Positions 42,759-51,744 are shown, numbered from the stretch's first letter. The stretch is 64,000 nt of DNA from BCD1 sp965230565 (GCA_965230565.1 CBDDLH010000012.1:847343-911342); one strand, 5' to 3'. Made by a program: numbers and translations. The notes: a model not told the origin generated them from the letters alone.

Positions 42759-43118
42759 ATGCAAAAAGTCAACCTAACCGAAAAACTCTCCCAGTTTTCT
42801 GACCACTGGAATCCGCATATCGTCGGGGAATTGAATGGCCAATATGTTAAGCTGGCAAAACTGAAAGGAGCATTCGTCTGGCATAAACATGATGAAGAGG
42901 ACGAGTTGTTTTATGTGGTCCGTGGTCACCTGAAAATTGAATTCAGGGAAAAAGTGGTGGATTTGGCACCCGGAGAATTTCTCATCGTTCCCCGCGGAGT
43001 AGAGCATAGGCCGGTTGCAGAAGAAGAAGTTTCCGTAATGTTATTCGAACCGAAGGGAACTTTAAATACAGGGGACACTGTTAATGAACTAACCCGGAAA
43101 GACCTGACAAAAATTTGA
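42759..43118 (+). CDS. Cupin-domain protein
   Basis: 119 residues from the ATG at 42759 (a TTG at 42750 gives three more residues). Single cupin barrel with the metal motifs HKHDEEDELFYVVRGHLKIEF (motif 1, H-x-H-x(4)-E, residues about 43-62) and PRGVEHRP (motif 2, His near 92). Small cupins of this type often act as sugar or amino-acid dioxygenase-like or binding proteins; no specific activity can be read here. First gene of a run of six closely spaced genes (gaps of 3-20 bases) that continues with short exported proteins to 46848. Confidence 0.85.
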   Translation: MQKVNLTEKLSQFSDHWNPHIVGELNGQYVKLAKLKGAFVWHKHDEEDELFYVVRGHLKIEFREKVVDLAPGEFLIVPRGVEHRPVAEEEVSVMLFEPKGTLNTGDTVNELTRKDLTKI

Positions 43119-43121
43119 TGG

Positions 43122-43808
43122 ATGAAACACTTCTTTAGCGCCTTTGTTTTTTTGCTGCTATTACCTTTGTTTGCTTCTAGCCAGGATGTTGAAATGGTTA
43201 TTGAAAATGCGACCTACAGGCATAAACAGAGATCTTTTAGGATCGATGTACATTGGCTGAATAACTCTTCCGATACCGTTTCCGTCATCATTCCCCAGTC
43301 AAATCAATTTAAAGGAAATCTCTACAACTTCGGAAGTTTCCAATTCGTAGGTGAATTACAAAAACCCTATACCATTGACTTCAGACAGGAAGGAACCTGC
43401 GAAGGGCAGAAAGATTATGAGCCGGGAAAATTTGAACAAAAATTATCTCACTTACACCCTTTTCATGTAGTTACCGTTCCTCCCGGCAAGCGTTCTAAGA
43501 GAATTGTTATCAGCCTTGGTGCAAATCATAATTTTTGTACGGAAAGCCAATATTTTGCCCTATTAAGCTATGATCCTCAATATGAAAGCCTGCCAAAAAA
43601 GCAGGTCAAAAAACTGGAGGCATACCAACAGCGATTCGATGATATTGAAAAAGAAGTGAAGGCCTTTCTCGTTGAACAAGACATCCATACAGAACAAAGA
43701 AGACCATCGAAATCCCTAATGGAAACCATCCTCATCAACAACCAACTCATCGAAGGCCTTGCACCCATAAAATTCAATACTGCTGAAGTCGAAATCGTTA
43801 AACAATAA
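43122..43808 (+). CDS. Exported hypothetical protein, tandem paralogue A
   Basis: 228 residues. Signal peptide at 1-20 (LPLFASSQ), then a beta-rich domain with NNSSDTVSVIIPQSNQFKG, FVGELQKPYTIDF and VVTVPPGKRSKRIVISLG, and a C-terminal amphipathic helix after YDPQYESLPKKQVKKLEAY. The strand pattern fits an immunoglobulin-like fold. Paired Cys near residues 93 and 140 could form a disulfide. Clearly homologous along its whole length to the next gene. No assigned function; likely periplasmic. Confidence 0.75.
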   Translation: MKHFFSAFVFLLLLPLFASSQDVEMVIENATYRHKQRSFRIDVHWLNNSSDTVSVIIPQSNQFKGNLYNFGSFQFVGELQKPYTIDFRQEGTCEGQKDYEPGKFEQKLSHLHPFHVVTVPPGKRSKRIVISLGANHNFCTESQYFALLSYDPQYESLPKKQVKKLEAYQQRFDDIEKEVKAFLVEQDIHTEQRRPSKSLMETILINNQLIEGLAPIKFNTAEVEIVKQ

Positions 43809-43811
43809 GCT

Positions 43812-44510
43812 ATGAACTTTCATTTACTTACTTTTTTGACTCTATTGTGTCTACCGCTTTTCGTTTTCGGTCAGGAGAGGCCCGATTATGAATTGATCCT
43901 CGAAGAAGGAAGCTATGAAGCGGGGGGGGCAAGGCTTAATTTTATTTTAACCGTACAAAATAATTCCAAAGACACCCTGGTGATGCCGCGGCCGACCTTC
44001 AATCAGTTTAAGGAACATTACAGCTTCCAGCCCGTCAATTGGATAGGAGAAACCCGGAAGCCCTTTAGCCTGGAACTCATCATTAAAGAGGATTGTGAAG
44101 AAGTTACTGAGTGGATGGCCCCGGTACAGGATCATCCAAAAATGGTTTACATGCGCCAAAGTAACCTGTTGGTCGTTCCACCCGGGGAACAATCCCGTAA
44201 ACATTACCTATTTGTCAATCTTGCTGAATTTGAATTTTGTGAAGAAGGAGTTTACGAGGCAAAGGTAACTTATGATCCTGGATTTGAAACCCTTAATGCC
44301 GAGCAGTTGAAATTTTTAAATAAAAAAAAGAAAGAGCTGGAGAAGCTGGTCAAACAAGCTCAGGATTATATCGATAAAGAGGCCCTTTCTCCGGATACGA
44401 TCAGCACCAACGCGACTTTGCTGAATCTTGTGTTGGATCATGATCGGTTTATCAATTCGATTTCTACAGTGACTATTTCAAGTCAACAAATCCCTTTAAT
44501 TCAAAAATAA
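43812..44510 (+). CDS. Exported hypothetical protein, tandem paralogue B
   Basis: 232 residues, signal peptide at 1-20 (LPLFVFGQ). Aligns end to end with the previous gene: NNSKDTLVMPRPTFNQFK against NNSSDTVSVIIPQSNQFK, WIGETRKPFSLEL against FVGELQKPYTIDF, VVPPGEQSRKHYLFV against TVPPGKRSKRIVISL, YDPGFETLNAEQLKFL against YDPQYESLPKKQVKKL. So it arose by tandem duplication that has diverged well. Three bases separate the genes, so they are co-transcribed. Function unknown; likely periplasmic partner or backup of paralogue A. Confidence 0.75.
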   Translation: MNFHLLTFLTLLCLPLFVFGQERPDYELILEEGSYEAGGARLNFILTVQNNSKDTLVMPRPTFNQFKEHYSFQPVNWIGETRKPFSLELIIKEDCEEVTEWMAPVQDHPKMVYMRQSNLLVVPPGEQSRKHYLFVNLAEFEFCEEGVYEAKVTYDPGFETLNAEQLKFLNKKKKELEKLVKQAQDYIDKEALSPDTISTNATLLNLVLDHDRFINSISTVTISSQQIPLIQK

Positions 44511-44530
44511 ATTCAGTAACTCCGGATAAG

Positions 44531-45556
44531 ATGAATTATGTTTCAACGCAAATATTAACTACCCTCCAAAAACAACAGATCATTGACCTTTGGAACGAAT
44601 CCTACCCGGCTGCTATTCGTCATGAAAACCTGGAAAGTTTTGACAACTATCTTGCTAAATTAACCGGCCACAATCATATATTACTACTCGATAAACAAGA
44701 TGTCGTTAAAGCATGGTTTTTTGATTTTATCCGGGAAAATGATCGCTGGTTTGCCATGATCGTTTCTCCTGAATTGCAGGGGAAAGGCATTGGGAGCCGG
44801 TTGCTATATTTGGGTAAAGCTTTCAGCGAGGAACTCAACGGCTGGACGGTTTATGATACAGCATACAAAAAGGCGAACGGACAACCTTATCGCTCGCCAG
44901 TGGAATTTTATATCAAAAACGGGTTTCAGATCCATCCGGAAATAGTTTGGGAAACGCCGGTTATGAATTCCATTAAAATCACCTGGAAAAGAGCAACGCA
45001 TATGGACAATAGAAAAATCACGATTCGACAAACCTCTGATTCCGACCTCCAGGATATTTTGGAAATTAACCGACGGGCCTTTGGTGAGGAGGATGTAGCA
45101 AGTTTGGTGGAAGGTCTGCTTAAAGATGCAACTGCCCAACCCCTTTTATCTCTGCTGGCTTTTGTCGACGGAAAACCTGTTGGATATATTTTGTTTACCC
45201 GGGCGACCCTTGAAGGGCAAACTGATCAACCCAAAATTCAAATTCTGGCTCCTCTTGCCGTTTTACCTGAATTCCAAAAACAGAAAATTGGCGGGAAATT
45301 GATAACTGAAGGAATCAGTCAGTTAAGAAAATCGGGAACCAAGCTGGTTTTTGTGCTGGGGCACGAAACTTATTACCCAAGACATGGTTTTATTCCTGAT
45401 GCCAAAAGTTTTGGGTTTCCGGCTACCTATCCGATCCCGGAAAAAAACAAAGATGCCTGGATGATTTACCCGTTGGTAAGAAACGCTCTGAATGGAAAAA
45501 CGGGAAAAGTTATCTGTGCGGATTTTATGAACAACCCGGAATATTGGCATGAATAA
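44531..45556 (+). CDS. Tandem GNAT acetyltransferase (two domains fused)
   Basis: 341 residues with two GNAT folds. Domain 1 (about 1-155): AMIVSPELQGKGIGSRLLYLG is the acetyl-CoA motif (Q-G-K-G-I-G), ending VEFYIKNGF. Domain 2 (about 160-341) starts ITIRQTSDSDLQDIL and has ILAPLAVLPEFQKQKIGGKLI with the P-loop-like Q-K-Q-K-I-G-G, then YPRHGF and an EY-WHE tail, similar to YhbS-type acetyltransferases. An internal ATG at 45003 opens domain 2 on its own, so a separate translation start there is conceivable. Substrates unknown; cytoplasmic, though its operon neighbours are exported. Confidence 0.82.
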   Translation: MNYVSTQILTTLQKQQIIDLWNESYPAAIRHENLESFDNYLAKLTGHNHILLLDKQDVVKAWFFDFIRENDRWFAMIVSPELQGKGIGSRLLYLGKAFSEELNGWTVYDTAYKKANGQPYRSPVEFYIKNGFQIHPEIVWETPVMNSIKITWKRATHMDNRKITIRQTSDSDLQDILEINRRAFGEEDVASLVEGLLKDATAQPLLSLLAFVDGKPVGYILFTRATLEGQTDQPKIQILAPLAVLPEFQKQKIGGKLITEGISQLRKSGTKLVFVLGHETYYPRHGFIPDAKSFGFPATYPIPEKNKDAWMIYPLVRNALNGKTGKVICADFMNNPEYWHE

Positions 45557-45574
45557 ACCAAAACGGGATGCCTT

Positions 45575-46162
45575 ATGAATACTCCTAAATTCATTTTACT
45601 CTTTTTAATTTTTGTAGCCGGCTTTGGAAACCTAAGCCAGGTAAATGGCCAGAAATTTGAAAGGGAATACGGTGTCTCTTATCCGGAGGTGCCGGAGTCA
45701 GCCGTAGCATTCGTAAAGGGTTGTGACTTCGATCGTAAAATAAAATGGTTCAAAGAGGAAAGCCAGGATGGAATTTCCTTTGAGGCAAAGACCAAATTCA
45801 GAAAAACCTGGTTCAGCCTTGAGTTTGATACCCTGGGCATCGTGATCGATGTGGAACAAAAAATAAAACCCAAAAACATGAAGCCTTCAGACCTTGAAAT
45901 GATCAATAAGGCACTGTCCGGGCTTTTCTCTAAATTCAAAATCACCAAAATACAACGGCAATGGAAAGGAGCAGCCCCAGTGCTTACCCAGCTCATTCAA
46001 ACGGGAAAATCAAAAGATGATTTTCAATTGGCCTGGGAGGTTGTTGTACGCGGCAGACAGGATGATCAATGGAATGCCTACGAAGTGCTCATTTCTCCGA
46101 AAGGAGAGGTCAAAACGGTTTTAAAGGTTATACGGAGGGAGTCTGATAATTTAGAGTTTTAG
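45575..46162 (+). CDS. Exported hypothetical protein (PepSY-like fold possible)
   Basis: 195 residues with signal peptide 1-25 (LSQVNGQ). The rest is alpha/beta: YPEVPESAVAFVKGCDF, KIKWFKEESQDGISFEAKTKFRKTWFSLEFD and VVVRGRQDDQWNAYEVLISPKGEV. The repeating pattern of helix, then four strands with a W-x-F-E-V style and the final ISPKGEV turn, is like the PepSY-like/BLIP-type fold of secreted Bacteroidota proteins. I do not assign a function. Eleven bases before the DUF2490 gene. Confidence 0.65.
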   Translation: MNTPKFILLFLIFVAGFGNLSQVNGQKFEREYGVSYPEVPESAVAFVKGCDFDRKIKWFKEESQDGISFEAKTKFRKTWFSLEFDTLGIVIDVEQKIKPKNMKPSDLEMINKALSGLFSKFKITKIQRQWKGAAPVLTQLIQTGKSKDDFQLAWEVVVRGRQDDQWNAYEVLISPKGEVKTVLKVIRRESDNLEF

Positions 46163-46173
46163 AATGGAAGACT

Positions 46174-46848
46174 ATGAGAAAGATTCTGGTATTTGTTTTT
46201 ATGGTGTTCTGTTTGACTGTTGGCAAAGCTCAGCATGCTTTTTCGGGAGGCATGTTGCCCAAACTCAACTTCTCCGCAAAGGTTTCAGAGAAAATTAAGC
46301 TGGTTCAGAGCATTGAATCTCGTCAGCAGTTTTACGATAATGATTCGGAAATGGGGCTGGATTATCAATATGTTCTCACAGATTTTGCCTTTAGGATTTC
46401 AAGGAAAGTATTTTCCAACCAAAGCCTAAATATCGGATATACACTTCGGTTGAGGCAAGGCAAGGTTTACCACCGAATAACTCAACAGTACAATATCGTC
46501 CGTCATTTTGATTTTTTCAGAATGGGGCACCGGCTGGCAACCGATCAGACTTATTCTAAGAGTAAGGATACTGAATTCCGCTTTCGGTATCGGCTAACCT
46601 TTGAAATTCCACTGTCCGGGGATAAAGTAGACCCGGGGGAATTTTATGCAAAAATGGGAAATGAATACCTGTTGGAAACTTCCGGGGGAGAGAATGATCT
46701 TGAAATCCGTTTATTGCCTTTCCTGGGGTATGAGATCAATAAAAAGAACAAAGTTGAAACCGGATTAGATTACCGAGTTAGTGATATCTCTGGTGAGGGT
46801 TCTGACCATGCTTTGAGATTGAGCTTGACATGGTATAAAGGATTTTGA
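46174..46848 (+). CDS. DUF2490 outer-membrane barrel protein
   Basis: 224 residues. Signal peptide at 1-19 (VGKAQ); then a single beta-barrel of about twelve strands, each with alternating aromatic and polar residues: IKLVQSIESRQQFYDNDS, QSLNIGYTLRLRQGKVYHR, TEFRFRYRLTFEIPLSG and, last, ALRLSLTWYKGF with the terminal Phe that BAM recognises. The two-residue spacing of aromatics matches DUF2490 members. Probable small outer-membrane protein with no known cargo. Ends the exported-protein cluster; 74 bases separate it from the ABC operon. Confidence 0.85.
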   Translation: MRKILVFVFMVFCLTVGKAQHAFSGGMLPKLNFSAKVSEKIKLVQSIESRQQFYDNDSEMGLDYQYVLTDFAFRISRKVFSNQSLNIGYTLRLRQGKVYHRITQQYNIVRHFDFFRMGHRLATDQTYSKSKDTEFRFRYRLTFEIPLSGDKVDPGEFYAKMGNEYLLETSGGENDLEIRLLPFLGYEINKKNKVETGLDYRVSDISGEGSDHALRLSLTWYKGF

Positions 46849-46922
46849 ATTTAGGAAAAAGCGGGAACAAATCCTCTTTTCAGGTGTTAATCTTAGACTG
46901 CTGAAAAATCAATTAGAACAAT

Positions 46923-48563
46923 ATGCAACAAACTCCTGTACTAAGGTTTTGGAATTTATTGAAATTATATAGAACTGAGCTGCGTCAGATTTATGCCTAT
47001 GCCATTTTCAATGGAATAGTCAACCTCTCTCTCCCGCTCGGTATTCAGGCAATCATTACCTTCCTGCAAACGGGAGAAATGACTTCCTCATGGATGTTAC
47101 TTGTTGGGTTTGTCCTCATTGGTATCGCCTTGACGGGGATTTTTCAGGTTTTTCAGTTGCGAATCGTGGAAAATATTCAGCAGGATATTTTCATGAGATC
47201 TTCGGTCGAATTCGCATACAGGATTCCAAAGATTAGTTTTTTACAACTCGATAAGATACATACTCCGGAATTGGTCAATCGTTTTTTTGATACCCTGACC
47301 ATTCAAAAGGGATTACCTAAGATACTGATTGATTTTTCACTGGCTTCTTTCCAGATCGTATTTGGGTTGATTTTGCTGGCAATCTATAGTCCTTTTTTCA
47401 TTATCCTCGGTTTATCTCTTTTCCTGATTCTATGGATTATCTTCAGAATTACCGGTCGCAGGGGGTTGGATACGAGTTTGAAAGAAAGTAAGTTTAAATA
47501 TAATCTGGCCCATTGGCTGGAAGAAGTCGCCAGAACCAACAAAAGTTTCAAGGTGAATGCCTATAATGAATTGCATTTGGATAAAACAGATGAGATAACC
47601 TCCAAATATCTGAATGCGCGGGAAAGGCACTTTGGCGTATTATTGGATCAGTTCCGGTATTTTATAGCGTTTAAGGTGTTTGTCGCTGCAGGGCTATTGC
47701 TGCTTGGAGGTTTTTTAGTTTTTCAGGAGCAAATGAATATAGGGCAGTTTGTCGCTGCGGAGATCATCATCATTTTGATCATCAACTCAGTGGAAAAAGT
47801 GATCAGGGTTATTGAAACTATTTATGACGTACTTACGGCCCTGGAAAAGATTGGTTATGTGACAGATCTCGATCTGGATGCTGATAATGGACAGTTGTCT
47901 TTATCAAAAAATGGCCCGCTGCAAGTGGAGACTCATAATCTTGGTTTTGGATTTCCCAATATGAAGACCAGGTTATTTGATGATTTTACAATGAACATAC
48001 CTTCCGGAGCCAAAGCGGTTATTTGTGGAAAAACGGGTACAGGGAAGTCAACCTTGTTACAGTTGATAGCCGGTGTTCAAAAACCTGAAGAAGGAGAAGT
48101 TGTGGTAAACGGAATTCCTATTGACAATTATTCACGGAGGGAGTTTTATAATAACATAGGCATTTCCTTTTCTACCAATGATCTTTTTGAAGGAACTATC
48201 AGGGATAATATCCTAATGGGGCGAAAGGTGGCCGATGAAAAACTTCAGGAGGTGATCAATTTGCTGGGATTGACAGAGTATGTAGCCCGACAGCCTGGAG
48301 GCATCAATTGTTCGATCGATTCAGGAGGAAGAAGATTGCCAAGGAGCCTCATCCAAAGGTTATTGATTGCCAGAACCATCATCGGGGAGCCGGGGCTTTT
48401 ATTGATGGAAGATCCTCTCCAATTTGTTAATGATGCTGAAAAAGATAAAATCATCGATTATATAATGTCTCCCGAAAGGAATTGGACAGTCATTGTTGTA
48501 GCAGACTATTACTACTGGAAAGAGAAGAGTACAATGTTGGTCGAACTTGAAAAAACCGAATAA
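46923..48563 (+). CDS. ABC exporter with degenerate ATPase domain (type I secretion-like)
   Basis: 546 residues: six-helix membrane domain (about 15-300) fused to a nucleotide-binding domain (about 330-546), as in HlyB/MsbA-type exporters; no peptidase domain. Walker A is intact (ICGKTGTGKSTLLQL). Other motifs are altered: the Q-loop reads IGISFSTNDLFEGTI without the Gln, the signature is DSGGRRLPRSLIQR instead of LSGGQ.QR, Walker B reads LLLMEDPL with Asp and Glu exchanged relative to LLLLDEPT, and the switch His is missing (VIVVADYYYW). Hydrolysis is therefore doubtful. First gene of an operon with HlyD, thioesterase and TolC (gaps of 2-3 bases). Confidence 0.88.
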   Translation: MQQTPVLRFWNLLKLYRTELRQIYAYAIFNGIVNLSLPLGIQAIITFLQTGEMTSSWMLLVGFVLIGIALTGIFQVFQLRIVENIQQDIFMRSSVEFAYRIPKISFLQLDKIHTPELVNRFFDTLTIQKGLPKILIDFSLASFQIVFGLILLAIYSPFFIILGLSLFLILWIIFRITGRRGLDTSLKESKFKYNLAHWLEEVARTNKSFKVNAYNELHLDKTDEITSKYLNARERHFGVLLDQFRYFIAFKVFVAAGLLLLGGFLVFQEQMNIGQFVAAEIIIILIINSVEKVIRVIETIYDVLTALEKIGYVTDLDLDADNGQLSLSKNGPLQVETHNLGFGFPNMKTRLFDDFTMNIPSGAKAVICGKTGTGKSTLLQLIAGVQKPEEGEVVVNGIPIDNYSRREFYNNIGISFSTNDLFEGTIRDNILMGRKVADEKLQEVINLLGLTEYVARQPGGINCSIDSGGRRLPRSLIQRLLIARTIIGEPGLLLMEDPLQFVNDAEKDKIIDYIMSPERNWTVIVVADYYYWKEKSTMLVELEKTE

Positions 48564-48565
48564 TC

Positions 48566-49936
48566 ATGCTGAATATTTCTGAAAACAGTATCAACAAATA
48601 TGTGGACCTGGAAAGGTTCAATGCCTTCAAAGTATTGAAGAAATCCAGTTTTCATCGTATTCCGTTGTATTTTGGCGGAGCTATTTTAGTCGTTTTTCTT
48701 ATCAGTTTATTCCTGCCATGGACTCAGAATATCATGGCCAAAGGATATGTGACAACCAGATCACCGGAACAACGGCCTCAAGCCATTCAATCGGTCATCT
48801 CCGGAAAACTCGAAAAATGGTATGTGCGGGAAGGAGACTTCGTTAATGCAGGAGATACCATCGTTTATATTTCAGAAGTTAAAAGTGAATATTTTGACCC
48901 GAATCTGGTATCCAGGACGGCGGAGCAGGTAGAGGCTAAATCCCAGAGTGTACAGTCTTATGAAGATAAAATGATCGCACTGGAAAAGCAGTTCAGAGCG
49001 CTGGAAGAAGGGTTGTTACTGAAACAGCAACAGATAGCGAATAAAATACAACAGGCACGTAACAAGATCCAGATGGATAGTATTGATCTTGTAGCCTATC
49101 AGGCAAACCTTGAAATTGCCCAAAATCAGCAAAACCGAACCCGGGAGTTATACGATAAAGGCCTTAAGTCATTGTCTGAACTTCAGGAGAAACAGTGGAA
49201 AGTTCAGGAGGTCCAGGCAAAAGTCACGGTGCAACAAAATAAATTGCTCAATCAGAAAAATGAACTCCTCAACCTGAAAATCGAATTGTCAGCGGTGGAA
49301 CGCGAATACGCGGATAAACTGGCCAAATCTCAATCAGAAAGGCAATCGGCTATGTCCGGCAAGTTCGAAGCTGTTGCAGCTACCTCGAAACTTCGGAACC
49401 AGTTGAGTAATTACAGTTATCGCCAGCAATTTTATTTTATTACGGCTCCACAATCGGGATACATAACCAAAACCATCAAAAAGGGTGTAGGAGAAATTGT
49501 TAAGGAAGGGTCTGATATTGCTACGATAATGCCGGCGGTTTATGACCTGGCGGTTGAGGTATATGTAAAACCCCAGGATCTGCCTTTGCTGAAACCCGGT
49601 GATGATGTCCGTTTGCGTTTTGACGGGTGGCCTGCCATCGTGATCAGTGGCTGGCCGGAAGCTTCTACCGGAATATTTGATGGTGAAATTACCGCTATCG
49701 ACCAGTTCATCAGTGATAATGGATACTACCGGGTTTTGATCGTGCCTGAAAAAAGTCGTAAAGACTGGCCGGAGCAGTTGAGGTTTGGAACAGGTGTTAA
49801 CACTTTCATGTTACTCAATGAGGTTCCGCTTTGGTATGAGGTCTGGCGGCAGTTGAATGGTTTTCCACCGGATTTTTACGGGGCCAGGGAAAAAGATGAT
49901 GTGAAATTAAAAGCACCCTTAAAATCAGTAAAATAA
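48566..49936 (+). CDS. HlyD-family adaptor (membrane fusion protein)
   Basis: 456 residues: short cytoplasmic start, one transmembrane helix (about 34-51), then the periplasmic adaptor with half-lipoyl GKLEKWYVREGDFVNAGDTI near 80, a long coiled-coil hairpin rich in Gln (about 115-280), the second lipoyl half FITAPQSGYITKTIKKGVG near 298 and a beta-barrel with AVYDLAVEVYVKPQDLPLL and RFDGWPAI. Bridges the ABC component to TolC. Starts two bases after the ABC gene. Cargo is unknown; no RTX-type or bacteriocin gene is adjacent. Confidence 0.93.
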   Translation: MLNISENSINKYVDLERFNAFKVLKKSSFHRIPLYFGGAILVVFLISLFLPWTQNIMAKGYVTTRSPEQRPQAIQSVISGKLEKWYVREGDFVNAGDTIVYISEVKSEYFDPNLVSRTAEQVEAKSQSVQSYEDKMIALEKQFRALEEGLLLKQQQIANKIQQARNKIQMDSIDLVAYQANLEIAQNQQNRTRELYDKGLKSLSELQEKQWKVQEVQAKVTVQQNKLLNQKNELLNLKIELSAVEREYADKLAKSQSERQSAMSGKFEAVAATSKLRNQLSNYSYRQQFYFITAPQSGYITKTIKKGVGEIVKEGSDIATIMPAVYDLAVEVYVKPQDLPLLKPGDDVRLRFDGWPAIVISGWPEASTGIFDGEITAIDQFISDNGYYRVLIVPEKSRKDWPEQLRFGTGVNTFMLLNEVPLWYEVWRQLNGFPPDFYGAREKDDVKLKAPLKSVK

Positions 49937-49939
49937 TCT

Positions 49940-50326
49940 ATGAAGTTTTATTCCAGAAAATTGATAAAACCCGGAGATTTGAATGCCAGGAACACCTTGT
50001 TCGGAGGAGCATTATTACGCTGGATTGATGAAGAAGCCGGTATTTATGCTATGACAAAACTTGACTCAAACAGTGTCGTAACAAAATATATCTCGGAGAT
50101 CAACTTTGTGAGTTCTGCGAATCAGGGAGATGTTATTGAAATAGGCCTTGGCTTTAAATCAGTTGGACGAACATCCATAACTTTCTCCTGCGTGGTGAGG
50201 AACCTTTTTACCAAACAGGTGATCATCGAAATCGACAATATTGTATTTGTCCATGTAGATAAAGCCGGGAAGGCAAAACCTCATGGGAAAACACCCGAAA
50301 ATATTCCCCTGGAAAAAATCATGTAA
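49940..50326 (+). CDS. Acyl-CoA thioesterase (YciA-like hotdog)
   Basis: 128 residues, one hotdog fold. LNARNTLFGGALLRWIDEEAGIYA (residues about 15-38; key N, FGG, DEE) is the catalytic entry with the Asp of YciA/acyl-CoA hydrolases; SEINFVSSANQGDVIEIGLGF follows and the final VFVHVDKAGKAKPH matches the family end. It would cleave acyl-CoA to acid and CoA in the cytoplasm. It lies inside the ABC-HlyD-TolC operon with three-base gaps on both sides, an unusual place for a thioesterase and a hint that the exported compound is acylated or lipid-derived. Confidence 0.85.
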   Translation: MKFYSRKLIKPGDLNARNTLFGGALLRWIDEEAGIYAMTKLDSNSVVTKYISEINFVSSANQGDVIEIGLGFKSVGRTSITFSCVVRNLFTKQVIIEIDNIVFVHVDKAGKAKPHGKTPENIPLEKIM

Positions 50327-50329
50327 GAT

Positions 50330-51742
50330 GTGCTTATGAAACAATTATTACTGTCCGTATGGGTTGTATTTTCATTTTTGATAAATGTTGGCAATGCTCA
50401 GCAGGATTCAACTGTATTGACCTTTAGGTCATATATGGATTACGTTATGAGCACACATCCTATGGCTCGTCAGGCAGCACTTAAGGATGAGTTGGCCCAG
50501 GCGGAATGGATGCGGGCCAGGGGCAATTTTGATCCGGAGATTTCTTCAGGCTGGAATGACAAATTTTTTGATGATAAACATTATTACAGGCTCTTTACCA
50601 CCCAAGTGAGTGTTCCGTTAAAGTACGGCCTGGAAGTAACAGGAGCTTATGAGAATACCGATGGCGTTTATTTAAATCCTGAGAATAAAACTGATAAAAA
50701 TGGTCTGTGGACCCTGGGAGTTCAGGTCAATCTTTTGCAAGGATTATTGATCGATGAGCGGAGGGCAGGATTGCAACAGGCAGTATTTTTTCAGGAGATG
50801 GCTGAGAACCAGAAGATTAATCAACTCAATGATCTGGCCTATCAGGCATCGGCTGCTTACCTTAACTGGCAGAGAGATTATTACGCTCAACAGGTGGTTT
50901 TAGAAGCAATTGAGTTGGCGGAAGTTTATTTTGAAGCTACCAGGCAATCCTTTTTTAATGGTGAAAAAACCGCAATTGACACCTTGGAGGCACTGATCAT
51001 CGTTCAGGACAGAATTGCCCAACTTAGGACCAATGAGGCGCAATTGACCAAGTCGCAGCAGAGCCTCGAAAATTTCCTTTGGCGTGAGAATCAACCTTTG
51101 AATTTGCTGCCGGGTGTATTCCCGGAACAGGAGATTGTTGAGATCAATCCAGAAAGCCTTCAGATCCCGGTTGAAACATTGGTTAATGCTCATCCTCTTT
51201 TACTCGAGAAGCAGAATAAAAAGGCTTACTACCAGATAGAACAACGATTGAAAAAGGATAAACTTAAACCCAAGTTAAAAGTAAAATATAACCCTTTATT
51301 GGCTACCTCCGAACAAAGTCTGACCCCCGTGTTGTCCACTTCGAATTATAAATGGGGTTTTGATTTTTCCATGCCCTTATTTCTAAGGAGTGAGCGTGCG
51401 GAGCTGCAAAAAAGCAGATTGAAGATCCGGGAGATTGATTTTGATATCCAGGATAAAAGTAATGCCCTGAAAAACAAGATACAGGCGAGTGAGGAACAAA
51501 TGGCCATACTGAGCGATCAGCTGGAGTTACAACGTAGCAATGTGGAAGGATACCTCAAATTGCTGGAAGCAGAAAATGAAAAGAACCGTTTTGGTGAAAG
51601 CTCCGTTTTCCTTATCAATAAACGTCAGGAGAAATATGTCGCCGGCCGGATAAAATTGATTGATTTGACCAGGAAATTTAAAATGGAGCAGTTGAATTAT
51701 CTTTACTTCAGTAATCAATTGTTGACAGTTTTTAATAATTAA
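50330..51742 (+). CDS. TolC-family outer-membrane protein
   Basis: 470 residues, from the TTG/ATG-rich start near 50330 with the usual signal peptide from MKQLLLSVWVVFSFLI ending NVGNAQ; an ATG at 50336 gives the cleaner signal. TolC coiled-coil halves begin near YMDYVMSTHPMARQAALK and again after residue 250 (VNAHPLLLEKQNKKAYYQ); the two-fold repeat, the FGESSVFLINKRQEKYVAGR tail and periodic beta-strands support an outer-membrane exit duct. Last secretion gene of the operon; a DUF1801 gene follows two bases after. Confidence 0.9.
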   Translation: MLMKQLLLSVWVVFSFLINVGNAQQDSTVLTFRSYMDYVMSTHPMARQAALKDELAQAEWMRARGNFDPEISSGWNDKFFDDKHYYRLFTTQVSVPLKYGLEVTGAYENTDGVYLNPENKTDKNGLWTLGVQVNLLQGLLIDERRAGLQQAVFFQEMAENQKINQLNDLAYQASAAYLNWQRDYYAQQVVLEAIELAEVYFEATRQSFFNGEKTAIDTLEALIIVQDRIAQLRTNEAQLTKSQQSLENFLWRENQPLNLLPGVFPEQEIVEINPESLQIPVETLVNAHPLLLEKQNKKAYYQIEQRLKKDKLKPKLKVKYNPLLATSEQSLTPVLSTSNYKWGFDFSMPLFLRSERAELQKSRLKIREIDFDIQDKSNALKNKIQASEEQMAILSDQLELQRSNVEGYLKLLEAENEKNRFGESSVFLINKRQEKYVAGRIKLIDLTRKFKMEQLNYLYFSNQLLTVFNN

Positions 51743-51744
51743 TC

